Part shown: positions 38,501 through 53,500 of the stretch, piece by piece
Numbering within the stretch: position 1 is the first letter of the stretch
Layout of the letters: each line of letters opens with the position of its first letter
Assembly (NCBI GenBank): GCA_003864495.1
Contig: ML133378.1
Span: 1,149,009 to 1,213,008 of the forward strand
DNA length: 64,000 nt
Origin: Nemopilema nomurai
Lineage: Eukaryota > Cnidaria > Scyphozoa > Rhizostomeae > Rhizostomatidae
Direction: 5' to 3'
The notes under the pieces: model-generated
Told to the model about the DNA's origin: nothing
The model's database searches: none
The model's input: the letters and a program-made list of their open reading frames with translations, nothing else
Translations under genes and position numbers: made by a program

Positions 38501-41500
38501 CGCCTCGAAGTCAGGACGAGGCTGATACGGAGCTTGAGCAGATTTCCGGTTCAATCAGAGGTATGATCAACTGCGTTTTCTTGCGACGATGCTTCAGGTC
38601 TCTTCGCGATCACCGTAGATTTCCTTCCTCCTTGCACTAATTCTGCTTCACTGAAGGTTGAAATTACTGAAGATACCGTAGAGTTTGTTGAAAATCTGGC
38701 TTTCTTAAAAGGCATTGTGAAATATCAGAATGCAAAAAAAAAGCCCGCATTCTATACAGGTCATAAAGCAGCCAGTTTCTCGTTGCAGGTGTCTGCAGCA
38801 CAGCAAAGCAGATTGGCCAGAGAACTCGTATACAGACCACCCGAGGTAATGTGTGACCCAATGCTCGACATTGTTCGGAGTAATATGTTCCGTTTGAATA
38901 AGAAATTCTCGAAGGAGTACAATTTTTCTCTAAAGGAAAGTGCGAAAACGCATGTATTAGGTGATACTTGTGCTCCGGACAATGCGCAAACTGGCCTATA
39001 CATTGTCATGGCGAACGGCAGAATACATTTGTTCTGCCATTTTTATGTATTCTGGCAACCAAAAGTTGCGAAGCGCATTGTCCTAATGAAAGGCAAACTG
39101 ACAGTTGCCAGCAATGTGATTTGTGTGAGATGCTAATCGTGTTCTATTTCTGTTTGGCCCACTTCGTATCTATTGCTTATTTTCCATCCATACTTATTTT
39201 CAAGGTTTCTATGGATTCGATGAAGCTTGCCAACAAAGTGAACAGAAAAATCATTTCATTCTTCACGGATTCTGCCAAGCGTCTTCCTTCTGGTATCGCG
39301 CAAGAAATCTTTGCTATCGTTTCCAGCATACTTCATTCAACGAGGTGCGTGCCACTTTCTGGTGATCCAGTTTCCCAGCCAGGTTGTCGACCTTCAACGT
39401 TTAAGTAAATTGTTACGAAGGAGTCTATTGTTTTTCTAATGATAATTTCAATGTTCGCCTCGTTCTATTCATTTGCAGTGACAGAAAAAGACGGACATCA
39501 AATCGCTCTTTCTCCAGATTACTGTCGAAGGAGGCAATGGAAGTTCATGAAATTGTGGCTAAGGTACCTATGCAGCATTTTTAGCATCCAGGCTTTGACA
39601 CATGGATTTCTGTTTGTTGTCTACCAAAGGCAGTGTAGTGATGTTTTGTAGTTAAAACATCATCAAGTTTTATCATTCACGGGTCTGTTTTTTTCCGGGC
39701 TGCTTGTGAAGAGATGCACGACTTTCTAGTTGCTATGGTTTCCTATATACTGTGCTTTATTTGCTCTATCTAAAGCTGTAGGGTAGACAACGAACCGTTT
39801 CGATCTGGCTTCTGTGGTTTGCCCCATTACTTGCTGAAGTAACGCCCAAATCAACACCCAAATCGAAGCCCAAAATAACGCCTCTTTGCTTTTTGCAGGC
39901 ACTGCAGAAAACTGCTTCTAAGACAGTTTTGAAGAGCGAATTCATTTCCACGACTTTGATTGGCCACGAAGAAAGTATTAAGGGGGTACTTTCAAGCAAC
40001 GGTTGCTCCTTCGTGCTACCTGTAGAGTTAGGAGGACGAATAACAAACAGGATCGGACTAGCCAGCCCAATCTACTCGCAAATGAGTGTCTATGAGAGCA
40101 ATCCGTTTTCATGGGCAGCCAAGAAGTTTACGGTTAGTGCAGTTAATGGTTCACAAGAAATCCTGTTGCCTATGACAGTTAACAAGTATCTTCTCTCCGT
40201 GTACTAGTCACCTGACCAGTCACGTGATGTATTGAAGGCGTAGCTGATAATGATCTTCTAGGGTCAAATTTTGCCTTATCCAGTGCTCGCTGCTGCTTTG
40301 AAAACTTGGCAAAATAAGCAACAGGGCCTAGAATTGTAATAACTTTGTCGATGCCATATCGCTTGTCTTAACATGAAATAGACCTGTTGATTTATCAAGC
40401 GGATTTTGTTGCAGATTGACACGAAGGTAGCCAGCCTGGACTTTAAAACTTCAGAAGGGACGGCGATCAGAGTGGCAAATTTAACAGAGGCCATAACTGT
40501 GACGCTTCCTGTTCAGCATCCGATAGTAAGTTTGGCTGTCTGTAGGCGACGCTGCGTTGGAGCATAGCATATTTAGATTAGGCTGTTAAGCGGAAGTTGC
40601 GAATCGATGTGCGATTAGTGGAGATAAACATAGATTATTTGTAATTAAATTTTGTAGGGTTTAATGATACGCTCCTTTGTATTATTGTCATTTTATACCA
40701 TTAGAGACTAATAATATGTCAGGGTGTCATGTTTAACCGTCTTTCGCATGCCCTTGATGCAGGACGTGAACTTGAATTGAAGCTCAGCGTTTGTTTTGTT
40801 GTAGATGGTTGGCACATGGGAAAATCAAACTGAAATCACAAAGATGAATGTTCACGAGTTCAATTTTTCAAACTCTGAAAAATCGATGACTTTTATCAAA
40901 ATTGAAAAGAAGAGCGAAGAATTAGTGAATGACAATTTTGCTTTGAAAGCATTCGTGAGGTAATTGTGGCAATTTTGGTTTTATTATAATCATCATTATT
41001 ATAACCGAAAACTCCTTAATTTTGCCAGGGAGGGGGGTGGTTAAATCGTTTGTCATCAGCAATCGAGGGTATGTTGGTAATGATCTCCGTCAGCTGCAAT
41101 ATGGCCTCCTTCAAAACCCCTTTAAAAAAGGCAGTTTTCCAGTTTGATATTTCTTTTTCATTTCAGTTCATGAAGCTTACTACTCTTTTAATGCTTTACC
41201 GTTCAATTGAAGGTTCGATGGACGACCAACAGAAAAGCTGCACAACAGAAGCCTTTCTTTTCGGCGCAACACAGCATCTTTGCATCTCCCCTCCGATTCG
41301 GGCGTATCCAAAGTGTTTGTTGGTATTATTATGAAGACAGTAGGACGCATCACCAGAAAGGTACGGTCGCACGAGGCCTAAACTTCGTTTTCATTGTTGC
41401 TTGCCTTTGTCTTGTTTCCAATGCGTTTTGGTCACTGGTGAAGTAACCAAGGGCCATTGTTACCTACCTAAAGCTTCACTGGCTCGGCCTTGTACTGAAA

Positions 41501-44500
41501 CGCTTTCTAAGATCTGCATGAAAGGCTTCTAAGCAAAACCACTGCTCATCTCAGTAATTGCTTGCTTGCAGACCAAACAAGTACAGCCGATAAAGTATAA
41601 GCTCGATGTGTTTTCTGTGAGTTGCCGTTTCTGGAACGATGCCAAAGAGATTTGGAGTAACAAGGGGTGCAATGTTTCGCTCGAATCGACGACCAAAGAG
41701 GCCGTGTGCAGGTATTTGGCGCCTTTCTGTTCAAACCAAAAGCTCGGTAGATGGTGCTACTGAAGAGAGTTTTGTTTTTGTCTATCAAAAGATGTATTGA
41801 TTTACTTTAGGTCAGCCTTGATTAACAGAGAGAAAGCTAAAATTGGCATCTTTGTTCTGACCAAACTGGGCACGAATGTTTGTTTGTAGAGTGACTCCAG
41901 CAATGCTACTAATGTGTTTTATTTGCTGCGGCTGTATTATTACCTCGAGTATCTCTTCAACAGATGTAACCATCTTACTGCTTTTGGTGCCCAAGTCCGA
42001 GCTGTCAATGTCGTGGTGGAAGCAAAATCGTTGGTCAGTTTTAAAAGGTGCGTCGTGTATTGTCGAAAATGTGATGATTCCCACAGCACCGAATCGTTCA
42101 TCTTGGCTGGTAATACCACTTGTATGATGCAATATTATTTTCAATATTAGCAGTTGACTAGTTGATGGCATCTGGGTAACATATTCTGCTATAATTATGA
42201 CTCTAATTATCAAGTATGCAATGGTGTGATGATTGCGTTAAGCTGTTTCTGGCGTTGTCATACTCAGTCATTAGAAGATTGTCCTGCAACGCTCCATTTC
42301 TTACATCCCTAGGGACGGTGACCAGCACCTGGTACTGGCCGTGCTCCTCTCCGTCCTCTGCCTGTACCTCATGCTGACTGTGGCCTACAAAATGAGTGAC
42401 AAGTCTGGCTATTGGGACAGCTACATCGCGTGTCTGCCCGACAACCACCCTGCTGACCTTTTCAGGTATTGGGTGGCAACGTTTACCCCATTTTGATGCC
42501 AATATTACCCCACTTGTTGCAAATAACAATGGTGTATAACCAACATACAAATCAAACCTCTGCGCAGAATAATTATTTTGAAAAAAGAAAAAGGAAGCAT
42601 TGTTATTCTTATGACGTGGTTGCTGTTGTTTGTACGGAATCTCACGCTTAAGCTTGGTGACGTCTAATGCTTCCTTGTCATCTCTCTGCAGGTACCTGGT
42701 TGTGGTGGAAACGGGGAGCTCGCATGATGCTGGCACTACTGCACGAGTGAGCTGTTCAATATTCATTGACTTTTCAAGCGAAGATTTCTCTTTAAAAAGG
42801 ATACCTAATTATACTATACGTTAGAGGATTGTAACTTTTGATAGAAAAAAGGAAAAAGTGAAAGTAAAAATAGATAATTTTGGATGCTAGTGCTATTTGA
42901 AAACAGCTAAACCCACAAAAGAGCCAATTCGTCCCTCCTTCTAACACGCTAGCCTCGTCTGCATGCTTATCAAAGGGTTGCCTTGGAATCCCTAATGTTT
43001 ATTGACCTTTACTGGGTTAGACATGACTCCCAAATGAATGGCTGTCACACTTTTGTAGGTATCCATCGTGGTGTACGGAGAAGAGGGGCATTCACAGATC
43101 AGAGAGCTGACCTGCCATAATGTGAACCAGTTCAAAAGGGGCTCGGTAGATGCCATCATAATGAGGTAGAATTCTGTTCTCTTTGTTGACGCCCAAAAAG
43201 TCGCAAAACCGCCAAAAATCAATGAATGACCTTGATCCTTCGGCCAACATCTGTAGAAATGACAACTTTCCTGTGTAATGCCCAATAATTAGGTAAATGT
43301 TTCTGTGACAACCTGCAAAATAGCAGCTTTATGTCTGATATTGCAGCTTGTATCCACCAAAGCTATAATCTTTATCACTCAGCTACCGTTCAGTGTAACA
43401 CGAAGGAACCAGCAGTTTTGAGTACAGTGCGCTAGCATTTTAAATTATCTTCAGCTTTCCAGATTCTCTTGGTGACATCAAAAAGATAAGCCTATGGCAT
43501 GATAACGGAGGCAACTCACCAAACTGGTATCTAAAGCAAATGTCAATTGTCGACTGCCAAACAGAGAACGTATGGTAAGTTAGTGATACATTTAAGAATG
43601 CATAACATCTTTGAAATATTGAATGTGGATTGGAATATTTTTAATAACGTCATTAAGTATACCTTTAGTATACAAAAGTTATCTCATATTTTTCTCACGT
43701 AGGTATTTTCCATGGAACGGCTGGGTAGCAATCTCAGAATGCACCAGGGTGAGACGACTACTCTCGAAAAGATAAACTTCCAAACCAAATTCGTTTTTCA
43801 CAATTATTGAAAGTAGCAGTGCATTGAATAGTGAATGTGTAATCCAATATCATACTGCCTGTCGATTGCACCTTTTCAATGATGACGATAACGATTATGA
43901 TGATTCCATGTTGATTATGATGGTGATGATGTTGATTATGATGGTGATGATGTTGATTATGATGATTATTATGATGGTGATGATGATAACGATTATGATG
44001 ATTCCATGTTGATTATGATGGTGATGATGTTGATTATGATGGTGATGATGTTGATTATGATGAGTATTATTATGATGGTGATGATGATAACGATTATGAT
44101 GATTCCATGTTGATTATGATGGTGATGATGTTGATTATGATGAGTACTATTATGATGTTGATGATGATAAAGATTATGATGATTATTTTGATAATGATAA
44201 TGATCATGATGATGTTTTGTAGGCAGACTGTGAGATTCCAGCTGAGAAAGATGCGAATATTTACAACGCACAGGTTTGTTACCGTTGGTCTCCTTGCTAC
44301 AGTAAATTGACATATGTGCTTTTTTAAGAAAAATCTGCCTTAAAATTAATGTCTTTCTGATGACTGATAACTCATACACAGTGGTGTGTATTGAGGGTTG
44401 ACCTATGTTTGGACATTAGAAGTATAAATAGGTGGTTTTATCTGCACAAAATGTTTGTAAACATGTCTCATATTTAGTGGCTGGCTTGTGTTCCACCAAA

Positions 44501-47500
44501 TGCTTCTTACGCCAGACAATAATGAACGTTGATGATTTGTACCAAGAACAATTTAAATGTTTTCTTATTATTATTTTTGCTTCTCTTACAGACCATTTTC
44601 GAAGGAATATTAGATTATCATCTCTGGTTGTCAATCTTCACTGCCCCAAGTAGAAGCATTTTCTCCAAGTGTCAGGTTTGATTCATTGTCCGCAATTTCT
44701 GTTCTCGTTTCGACGTGCAACATTAACAACAACAGCTTTTACTGTCGCTTTTAAAGCAATCTTTGAACAACGGTAACGGCAATTTCTTGAATTTATGATG
44801 ATTACAATCAGTTGTATTTACTGTTCAGCTGCCTCAAGTACGCCCTTCCTACCTTGCCCCTGAACTTTTCTTGTTCATTTGCTGGCATCCGCTCCTTGAT
44901 TGATACTCTTCATTTTAAACCCATTCAGAGACTAGCACTCTCTCTTGCTTCATTGGTCGGCTTTATGATGTTCTCCGCCATGATGCTGTCAAGTGACCAG
45001 GTATTATTAAACTAACTTCTTTCCGTCTGTTGGACTCCTTTTCAGCCTTTCCGGTAAAAACCACGAGTATCTGTTGGAGAGAAGGGGACGTATTTTGACC
45101 TATAAGATCTTTAAGACGGAGAAGAAGCATTGTAAGACTCTATAATATTTTCTTGATGGGTTGATATGGTGTTCTTGGTGATGCACGGGCGTCTTACAAA
45201 TGCCCAACTGTACATAATAACGTAAGCCTACAGCCAATTCAATTTCCCTCATGGATTTCTTCTCGTTTTCTTCTGTAAGTCTGTGGAAATCCTTGGCTTA
45301 TGGGACATCAAATGGTCATCATTTGTCACGAGTGTTATTGTAGCCGTCGCTGTGTTTCCTGTTCAACTTGTAATGGAAGCGTTGTTCAGGAACAGTTCGG
45401 TATGGCGAAAGCTTTTTGTTAGTTGGAGTTCGCTGTAGTTGTTGTAGTTGTTATAATTGTTTTAGTTGTTGTCTTTACCTAGATTGCAACGGGAAGTGGT
45501 CTTTTTCACTGCGTCGTTGGTCCTTCTATTGATTAAGAGCCTTTTTACAAGGGCATAATGCTTTGTTTCATAATAAAATTATCCATCATGAAGAAGTGAT
45601 GTCACTGTTCAAATGGACGGAATTCTATCTATGTGCGATTAATCTTCAGGTTCAGCCATATGAGTGAGAAATATTTAAACATTCTTTGCAGTGATTCTCT
45701 TCTTCAGTCTCATTCAATTTCTAATAAACAATTCAAACATGATATTTCAGTTTGATAAGGGCGATGAAAACTGGCAAGGACTACATTAAACGGCAACTAA
45801 AGCTTCAAGTAATTGCATCGTCGATTGTCTTTTTTAAGGGGAGCAAAAGTGAAGAGGAAGATCAAGAGGACGCAAATGTGCCAGCAAGCCAAGGTCACTC
45901 CTTTAAAGAAGGTATGTGCAGCGATACGAATTGAAGTCCCAACCGAAATCATGAAGTGTTGACCACCTCAGCCCCATTCGTGGATATTAATTTAGTGAAA
46001 GTGTGATTTAGCATCATTTTTATAGAAGTCCCTGCCTCTTGCAGCATTGTCTGTTTATCAAAGTTTCTGGTTACCTGTTCCTGTCACACTTTTCACCTTT
46101 TCGCTCTGCTTTTCCGCGAAACATATTCATGCACCACGATAATACAGAATCTCAGTTGACATTCGATTTAAAAAAAGTGATGATGGGTGCTTTATCCTAA
46201 TAGGTACTTCTTACTCTTTATGTCATTTTAGATGAAATGAAATCTCAAGGAGCTTTGTTCTTCATGGAAGTTAATTCTGCAATTTATTCATCACAGAACA
46301 TGCTGGTGAGTAACATTTCCGATCATTTTACTGTGGCTGACATTTCAAAATACAACTTCAGTGTTTGCAAAACTTTGCCGCTTCTACAATAAAGTAATTT
46401 TTGTGAACTCTGGGTCTGATTTTTTAAAGCTCGAAATCGTGATTAGGCTGCGGTTGCCGAAGGGGTGGGGGGATCGGGGTGGGGGGTTGTGGCTCTATCT
46501 CAGAGCAGTGATTGGTGTTGGCGTTGTGTTTGCTCATGACATTTAGACTCAAGTGTGTTTACTTCTGCGGGGAGATGTTTTGGATCCCTTTACGTCACAT
46601 GTCACTCGAAGCCCCGGGGGTCCAAACTGAAGCTTGGGTTGCCACATAATTTTGTGCATCCCATGACGTAACTATCGTTATTCAAGCTGTGGCATTGCCT
46701 CGCAGTATTCTTAAACTCGAGCTAACCATCGGTAAGCAAACATAATCAGGCTTTGCTCAACCAACACTGAATGACACATCTTAGTTGTTAGCCGTTTAGC
46801 CATTGCACTGAGATTTTTAGTTTAAGGCATAAAGAATGTTATGATCTAGTCGTTCATGTTCGTTACGGCTTTTGTAGTGCAAAGATGAAACAGAGAGTGT
46901 TTCAGAGCCCAAAGAAGGCTGTCGAGGTATATTCGCATCTTCATTCTATCTTCTTTTTTGAAATATCCTGCTTTAATCCAAGTAGATAATTATACCTTCT
47001 TTTGGTGGATACAGGGGAGTATATTACATCATTACGTGTATTATTCTTCAATGTTTGATTCTATGTCAAGTTGACCATATGTGGACGCTGATGATTTAGA
47101 GAGAATGATTGTTCAAAGTGTCACAGTTTGCTGCCGTTGTTTAGCTTAAAGCTGATTGATTTTCCAAAAAGCTCAGTTAGCCAGTCTTGTGTTTCTTTCT
47201 AGCTGCAAAAGAGAATCAATGTTTCACTTTTCCCGTCTGGTGTCAAAGTGCTTGGCTCTGGCTTTGTGTATTGTTTTCTTTCTCTGGGATGACTGTTACA
47301 TTGTGGTATGGCAACAGGTTCGTTTTGCAATTCTCTTCCAATCTAACACCGAAAAAATAGAATCAGGCAAGTTCCATTTGAGCTGCTTTACAATGTTAAG
47401 ACGATGCTCCTGTTTAGCACATTAGAATGCCTTTGTTTCTTAGTGAACTTATCTCCTATAACCTACGAATGCATCGATAGAAGCATTTCCTTAATGCATT

Positions 47501-50500
47501 TCCTTTGAAAATGCTTATTTGTTCATCATTCCATTGTCGACTTGGTTTAAACTTAAAAAGCTGCTACGTTTACAACTCTTTTATTTTCAATTTTCAGATT
47601 TGATGATGAAAAAGCCATGCTTTGGGCTCAAACGCTGTTAATCTGTTTTATTTGTGGAATTGGTGTTCTTGAAGTCTTAAAGGTAACGATAATCGTAACT
47701 TGCAAAATATTCTTCAGAATGCTAACCTTTATCTGAAAACTTTTATTTTTCAGTGAAGAGCTTTGAAATGGCACGAGACATTAGAGCCATGATTTTCGCA
47801 TACTTCAAGTATTTTTTCTTCCCACGCGATAGAATTGAATGGCACGGCTTGGGTCCTAGCACACTCAATTATGCTTTCTTTGATACACATGGTTTTCAAT
47901 ATGCAGCTGGCTACTTAGTTTATCTGCTTTCGATCATCTTCCGATGCTTGTGATTCTTGAAGAGGATCGAACGAAAAAGTGTTTTGAGTTTGCAAAAATC
48001 ATGATTCCAATGTTGCGTACTACTTTGCAAAAGCAATCCATGTAAAGTCGTGTATTTAATGGTTTCTCGCTAAATGTCTTGGCAAGCTTGAAATTTAAGA
48101 GACAGTGAATTTGTATGATTGCATGTATGACTTGATGGCGAAATTAACTCAACAGTTACTCTTTCCAGGCAATTGTTCTCGCAATGAGAAGATTGTCCTT
48201 GGTCAAGAGGGACGCTGTCCTCAAGGAGTACCTTGCTTTGGCTCACCTGTATCAAAATGAGCTTGGTAGTCCATTTGTGGGTGCCAGTGAACCAAATGAA
48301 AAACAGGTGAGACACACCCGGACACGATCTACTCGTTTCAATTTATCGTTTCACTTTGTTGCATGATGAAATCTGCCAGGAACCAGAAAAGGTCGAAGCA
48401 TGCTCTTTCCACAGTGGGGCAACTTGTATTCAATGCTCAACAGGGAGCCTATCAGGGATACCTACTGCATGCGATGCATAGGGAGATTTGGCTGTTACAA
48501 AACTTGCTTTCTTTGGCAAACACCATAATCAAGCTGGTCTTATAATTCCTACTGATTTCTGTAAAATGGTGTAATACTTAGCCACAATGAGAAAGAAGTC
48601 GCTTCATTATAATGTTTCTTGTTGGAACACTGATGAGATTGCGAGCAACAGCGGAGACATGGCTTTAGCTTATTGGAGAACCTTTTAATCCGACACCCTT
48701 TGGGAGCCTTGTCTACATTCCTATGTAAAATCTCATTCTATGTAGACGGAAAGAGTTCGTCTTTTGACCTAGACTCCACTAAAAAAGGCGAGAAATAGAT
48801 GCTGATTGGTCGTTAGACAGTCAATCATGCGCTCTTTTTAGCTTTTGGTCATTTTATTTTTTTTTGCACAGTCTGAGAAGTGTCACACAAAAGTAATTAA
48901 GTATGTGCAACAATTATGCTGTCGCTGTTTCTCGCAATTATCAACCACCGACAAAATTACTTTGCTTCATTGACCATTTCTACTAATTTCATAGATATTC
49001 AATAAATATGTGACAGTTCTAATTGCAAGTGTTCCGTTTCAGATACTGGCTGCCAGGGCAAGAGCCCGTTTCGTGCGATTCAGCAAGCCAATTTTGAAAG
49101 AGGAGCTGAGGAAGGCAAGGAGAAGGGCTGCTCGATGGAATGATCTCTCTTCCTTTACTTGGTAATGGCTTCGATTGCTTTATTTTAATTTTTTTTTCAA
49201 TAATGAATTGATATTTTCTGTGTTTTTTGCAAGGAAATACATTGGTACCAAAGACCTTTTATGCAAAGAAGTTAATTAAGGGTGCTATTTGTCTACCGTC
49301 GCTGGTAAAGATATAGCTACCGTAGACTGAAATTTCAAAATGGGAAACGGAACCTAAAAAGGGAAATGTTAAGGAACTATGTAAAAAAGATACTGCTAAT
49401 AACAGCGTCTCCAAGATAAAGTGTTCGGCGCATGTTTTAAGGGTTATAGAGGCACTTTAAGCCTGTATGTTGAACAGGCCTTGTATGATGGTTGAATTTG
49501 TAATAGATCCCGGTCAGGCTTTATGCAAAACCAAGCTCAAAATGCAAAACGTTACATGCATTGCATTACAGAGCCTGTACTCGGTAATGGAAATGTTAGA
49601 ATTTGGATGAAACTCAACTTTGAAGGAAGTTTAGGAAGATTTTAGAAGTTGATTTGTTGAACTACCGTAAATCCTCGAATTAGCCCCCTGGGGGGGGGGC
49701 TTATTGAAAATTTGTAGTTGTAGGATGGGGGCTTATTCGAGGGGGGGCCAATTCGAGGATTTATGGTATTTAATTTAGCTTCATTTTGGGGAGAGAACTC
49801 GTGGTTTTGTGGAAGAGAGCAGAAAACTGATTATTTATTCACATATATCGGAAAACTGTGATTGTGAGTTTGTACATCGGAACAAATCTGTACAAGATTT
49901 CTAGTACAAAGTTCTAGGAAAGTTTTACTCGATCTTTTATTAATTCATATTTTTCATCAATAAAAGAACACTAATTTCCTTGTTTTTTGTTAAGTTTTTA
50001 CTTTGGTATCTGTTTTTTTGTTTTTTTATCTTTTCTTCTTGTATACTGTTACACTGTTTGCAACGTTAGACGAACTGGCTCAAGTGGCCAAAAATTCTGT
50101 CCTGAGATGAAGAATGATCAGGATTGAGCCCCAAGTCGAAATCTGTTGATTACACAATTGCTGATGCTATTAGCAGGACTAGGCTAGGTTGGCAATCGGC
50201 TAATCGTTATCTTTTATGGCCGTTGCCTCAATGGTGTTGTAAGTCAAGTACACCATACAGAACTTTGCAGGTTTTTGACTTGGGCGTGATAACTAGATGA
50301 AAGAAAATGAGTGATTGCATAATTCAATGAAGCATTGCTTTCCATATGTCTGTTTACTGTTATGCTACGAGTCATTTCTGAGCTCTCCCAATTATCCTGG
50401 CCTAAAGAGTTGATTGCGGATCTGCGGGAAAAGAGGTCATCAAGACCTGAGCCTTCTATGAATCACAAATAGAGCATTTGCCGTGAGTTTACCATAGCCG

Positions 50501-53500
50501 TATTCTTTTAATAAAGGAATCTGTTCACCATTGCCGTATACACAATCACACTTGCCTTTATTTTGGTGCATTCGAACACGAGGGAAGAATACCGCTACCA
50601 GAAGGCAATTAAGGAAATGATTACCAGGTATGTTGGCGCTTTCTTTTCTGCTGATTAAATTGACCACCTCTTTTGTATGACACCGTTATATCATCTTAAA
50701 CTGCTGAAAAATATAACTACCAAGCAGGTCTATAGACGATTCATTTTTTACCTCTGGAACATTCCTGGTAGTTTGTTGTCTACCGTAAGATTAAAAGCTG
50801 TAGTGGACATTGCTTTATCGTGGAGAAACGTGACCCCAGCATGACTTTGTTGTGTCTGATGCATGAAACGAATTTGTCATGTCATTTCAATTTGTCATTA
50901 TGTCATTTCAATTTGTCATTATGTCATTTCAATTTGTCATTATGTCATTTCAATTTGTCATTATGTCATTTCAATTTGTCATTATGTCATTTCAGTCCTG
51001 TCCGGGGCTCGTCCTTCACCAATATTTCAACACCGGCTCAATTCTTCTACTGGACCGAGTTGAAACTCGTTGATTTGCTGCGTTGGGATCGTTGGTTCCA
51101 CTCTCGGACACTTCATCCCAATTCAACACTCTCCGATCAAGTACGTTCCTCTTTATTTCAAGTTATTACTGCCCTTTTTCCACATGGCTTGGTACTTGCT
51201 TTTACAACTGTGCGCAATCAACCTGCTTATGCACATTTCTTATGATAGGTTTCTCCTTCGCAGCGTCACGGTTTCAATAATATTTACACCTTTGGACCAG
51301 CTTGCTTTGAAAAATCAGAAAAACTGCAGAAAACGGAGATCGGATACTCAAACAGGTTTGGCTTTTGGCTATGCGATCAATGGCCTTCGTTTGCTGCACA
51401 TTTTGAAGTTATTTTGAAGTCGTTTGCTTCGGTACTCTTCCATTCATTTTCCTATTCCAATATTATATACTATCTATTTCTCTCCGCTTTTTTTCCTCAA
51501 TTTTGTTGATCCAATTCGTCAATTTCTCTTCTCTCATCTCTCATTCCCCGCCTAGCTCCACTTGATCAGCGCAAGTTCCGAGGTGATTTCTTTTCACCCT
51601 CTTTTATCATAGGTCGGCATACAACTCGACGCATTATGGGGCCAAAGTGCTGCTCTCTGGCACTAGGTATTTGCTTAGTTTTTCAATACGCAATTTATAG
51701 CGAGTAATAACACGCATATATGATTGCTGTTCCTTGAATAAGTAAATGCATTAAAAGGCAATGTCTACGAGTCGTTAGAACAGCAGCCAGCCAGTTGAAT
51801 GTTCTTTTACTCTTGCCTGACAAATATGGTTCACGCGCACTGATCTTCTAGGAACCAAATGCTGACAATGCTGAGGTCACTTCGTCACTCCGGCTGGTTC
51901 ACTAGGACAACGTCCTTGGTTACGATCTCATTCTCCTTCTTTCACCCGGAATCGAATTCGTTCAGGTAGTTTTGCCAAATACTTATTATCTTAATATCAA
52001 TATCACAAGCCTCTATCAGTCAGCAAAAGGCTATCACGGAGATGCCTAGGACGATTTACGATATAGTTCTCAGCTCTTAAACGCTCCCTTAAGGCCAAAC
52101 GCTCTTAAACGTTTTTTCGCCGGCGAAAGATTATGAGCATGCGCACTTGAACTTTTTCGCTACCTGTGCTGTGCGCGTCGTTCGCCTTGAAAGCTCAAAC
52201 CATTTGAACTTTTTTCTCTGTCGCCGGCGAATTTGTCGTCCTATGAACATTTTGCAAAATGGCCGACCCTCAAAGTAGCTTCGTCTTGGATAAAGAAATA
52301 ATAAAATTTCTGGTTACAAGCGGTAAAATTCACATGAACAATGATTCGGGATCGACATCATTTCAACCTCGTGATGAAATCCCTTCACGAAGTGAAGATC
52401 AATCTCAAAATTTGGAAACGGCTTCTACCCAGCAATATTTGGTGTTGACATAGAAGAACTCCTAGTGGAGGAGGTGAAACTTACCCCTGTATTTGGAACA
52501 CAAAAGCAAGCGCCCATGTCCGACATCTTGAAATTCTGCTTTCTATTTGACACGCCAAGCCACTGTATTCGCTTTTCGTCATCGCAAAAGCGAAAAATTT
52601 CGCCCAATGGAGATTGGCCTTTAAAGTATAACAAAGCATAGGATTAGTTCATCAGTAACTGAGGTATTGAATTAACCTGGAATGGAAATTTCCGGGCAAT
52701 CAGCTCATTACAGCGTTCTTTCCTTGCGATGCCAAGCAGTTTGTAATTTGTATGACTAGATTTTGTTCGATGCTGTACTGTTATGTTGGCATAGGAACTT
52801 CCAATCTTCTCATAATTATCATAATTTTGCCTGTCATTTCAGTTTTACCCAACTCTCAGTTAAAGTCTCTCCACTTGGGAAGCTGGACTCGAAAGTTCAG
52901 GTGGAAAGCATCACTCTTTTCTCGCAGTGTGGTGCTGTGGAGGGCGTCACAATAGCTTTAAAGGTCAGTGCAGCTAGCTGTCTAAAAAACCAGCGCAGCT
53001 GCTTTGCATCCCTCACTAGAAGATAACTTTTGAAGTCATTTGTTTTGGTATTTTCAAATTGACGCCGCAGTTAAAAGCCGCAACTAAGCGGTGTCGAACT
53101 TACAAAAGAATGTGCTTGCTCTAAAGACAACTGAAATAAGCATGGTTCATTCAAAAGGAATATGAGTTCCTTCCCAATTTCAAAGAAGATCAATACCAGG
53201 AACAAAGATGTTCGAGACCAAGATTTAAATTCTCTAGCTAAAAATAAATATACACACTCTCTGTTCATTGTTGAATTGTCTTTGAAGTTGTGTATGCAAA
53301 TACTCGCTTGCTACTCTTGAAGGGCTCTCCAATTCTCCTTAAGAAGATACACATCACTTAAAAGCAGTAGTGTAATTTTTACTTTTTCTGATATCAGGAA
53401 ATATATTCCACCAAGTTTTATTCCGGTAAATGGATTACCTAATAAGTTTAGTTGCAATGTAAAAGCTGAAGCTCCAAAGCAGTGCATACTTGTTGACCCA

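Larger units (their letters stand above)
48169..52963 (+). other. polycystin exons 40-47: helix 6 and extracellular polycystin (TOP) domain
   Basis: Exons 48169-48306, 49043-49161, 50517-50627, 50996-51140, 51249-51355, 51613-51666, 51852-51965, 52843-52963. The first two give a basic cytoplasmic segment (LRKARRRAARW). Helix 6 is LFTIAVYTITLAFILV. The TOP domain of PKD proteins follows: SFTNISTPAQFFYWTELKLV, RHGFNNIYTFGPACF, MLRSLRHSGWFTRTTSLVTI, FSFFHPESNSF. Every phase closes. Acceptor 50995 is the end of a 21-bp tandem repeat, and a Harbinger-like element lies in the intron before 52843. Confidence 0.85.

Noticed and set aside
43824..44379. Met/Ile-rich ORF on + and His/Asn-rich ORF on -
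   Set aside because: Both are translations of the GAT-rich repeat in an intron.
47753..47953. ORF beginning VKSFEMARDIRAM after a TTTTTCAG
   Set aside because: Polycystin exons 47598-47682 and 48169-48306 join in phase without it, and its content does not resemble the family.
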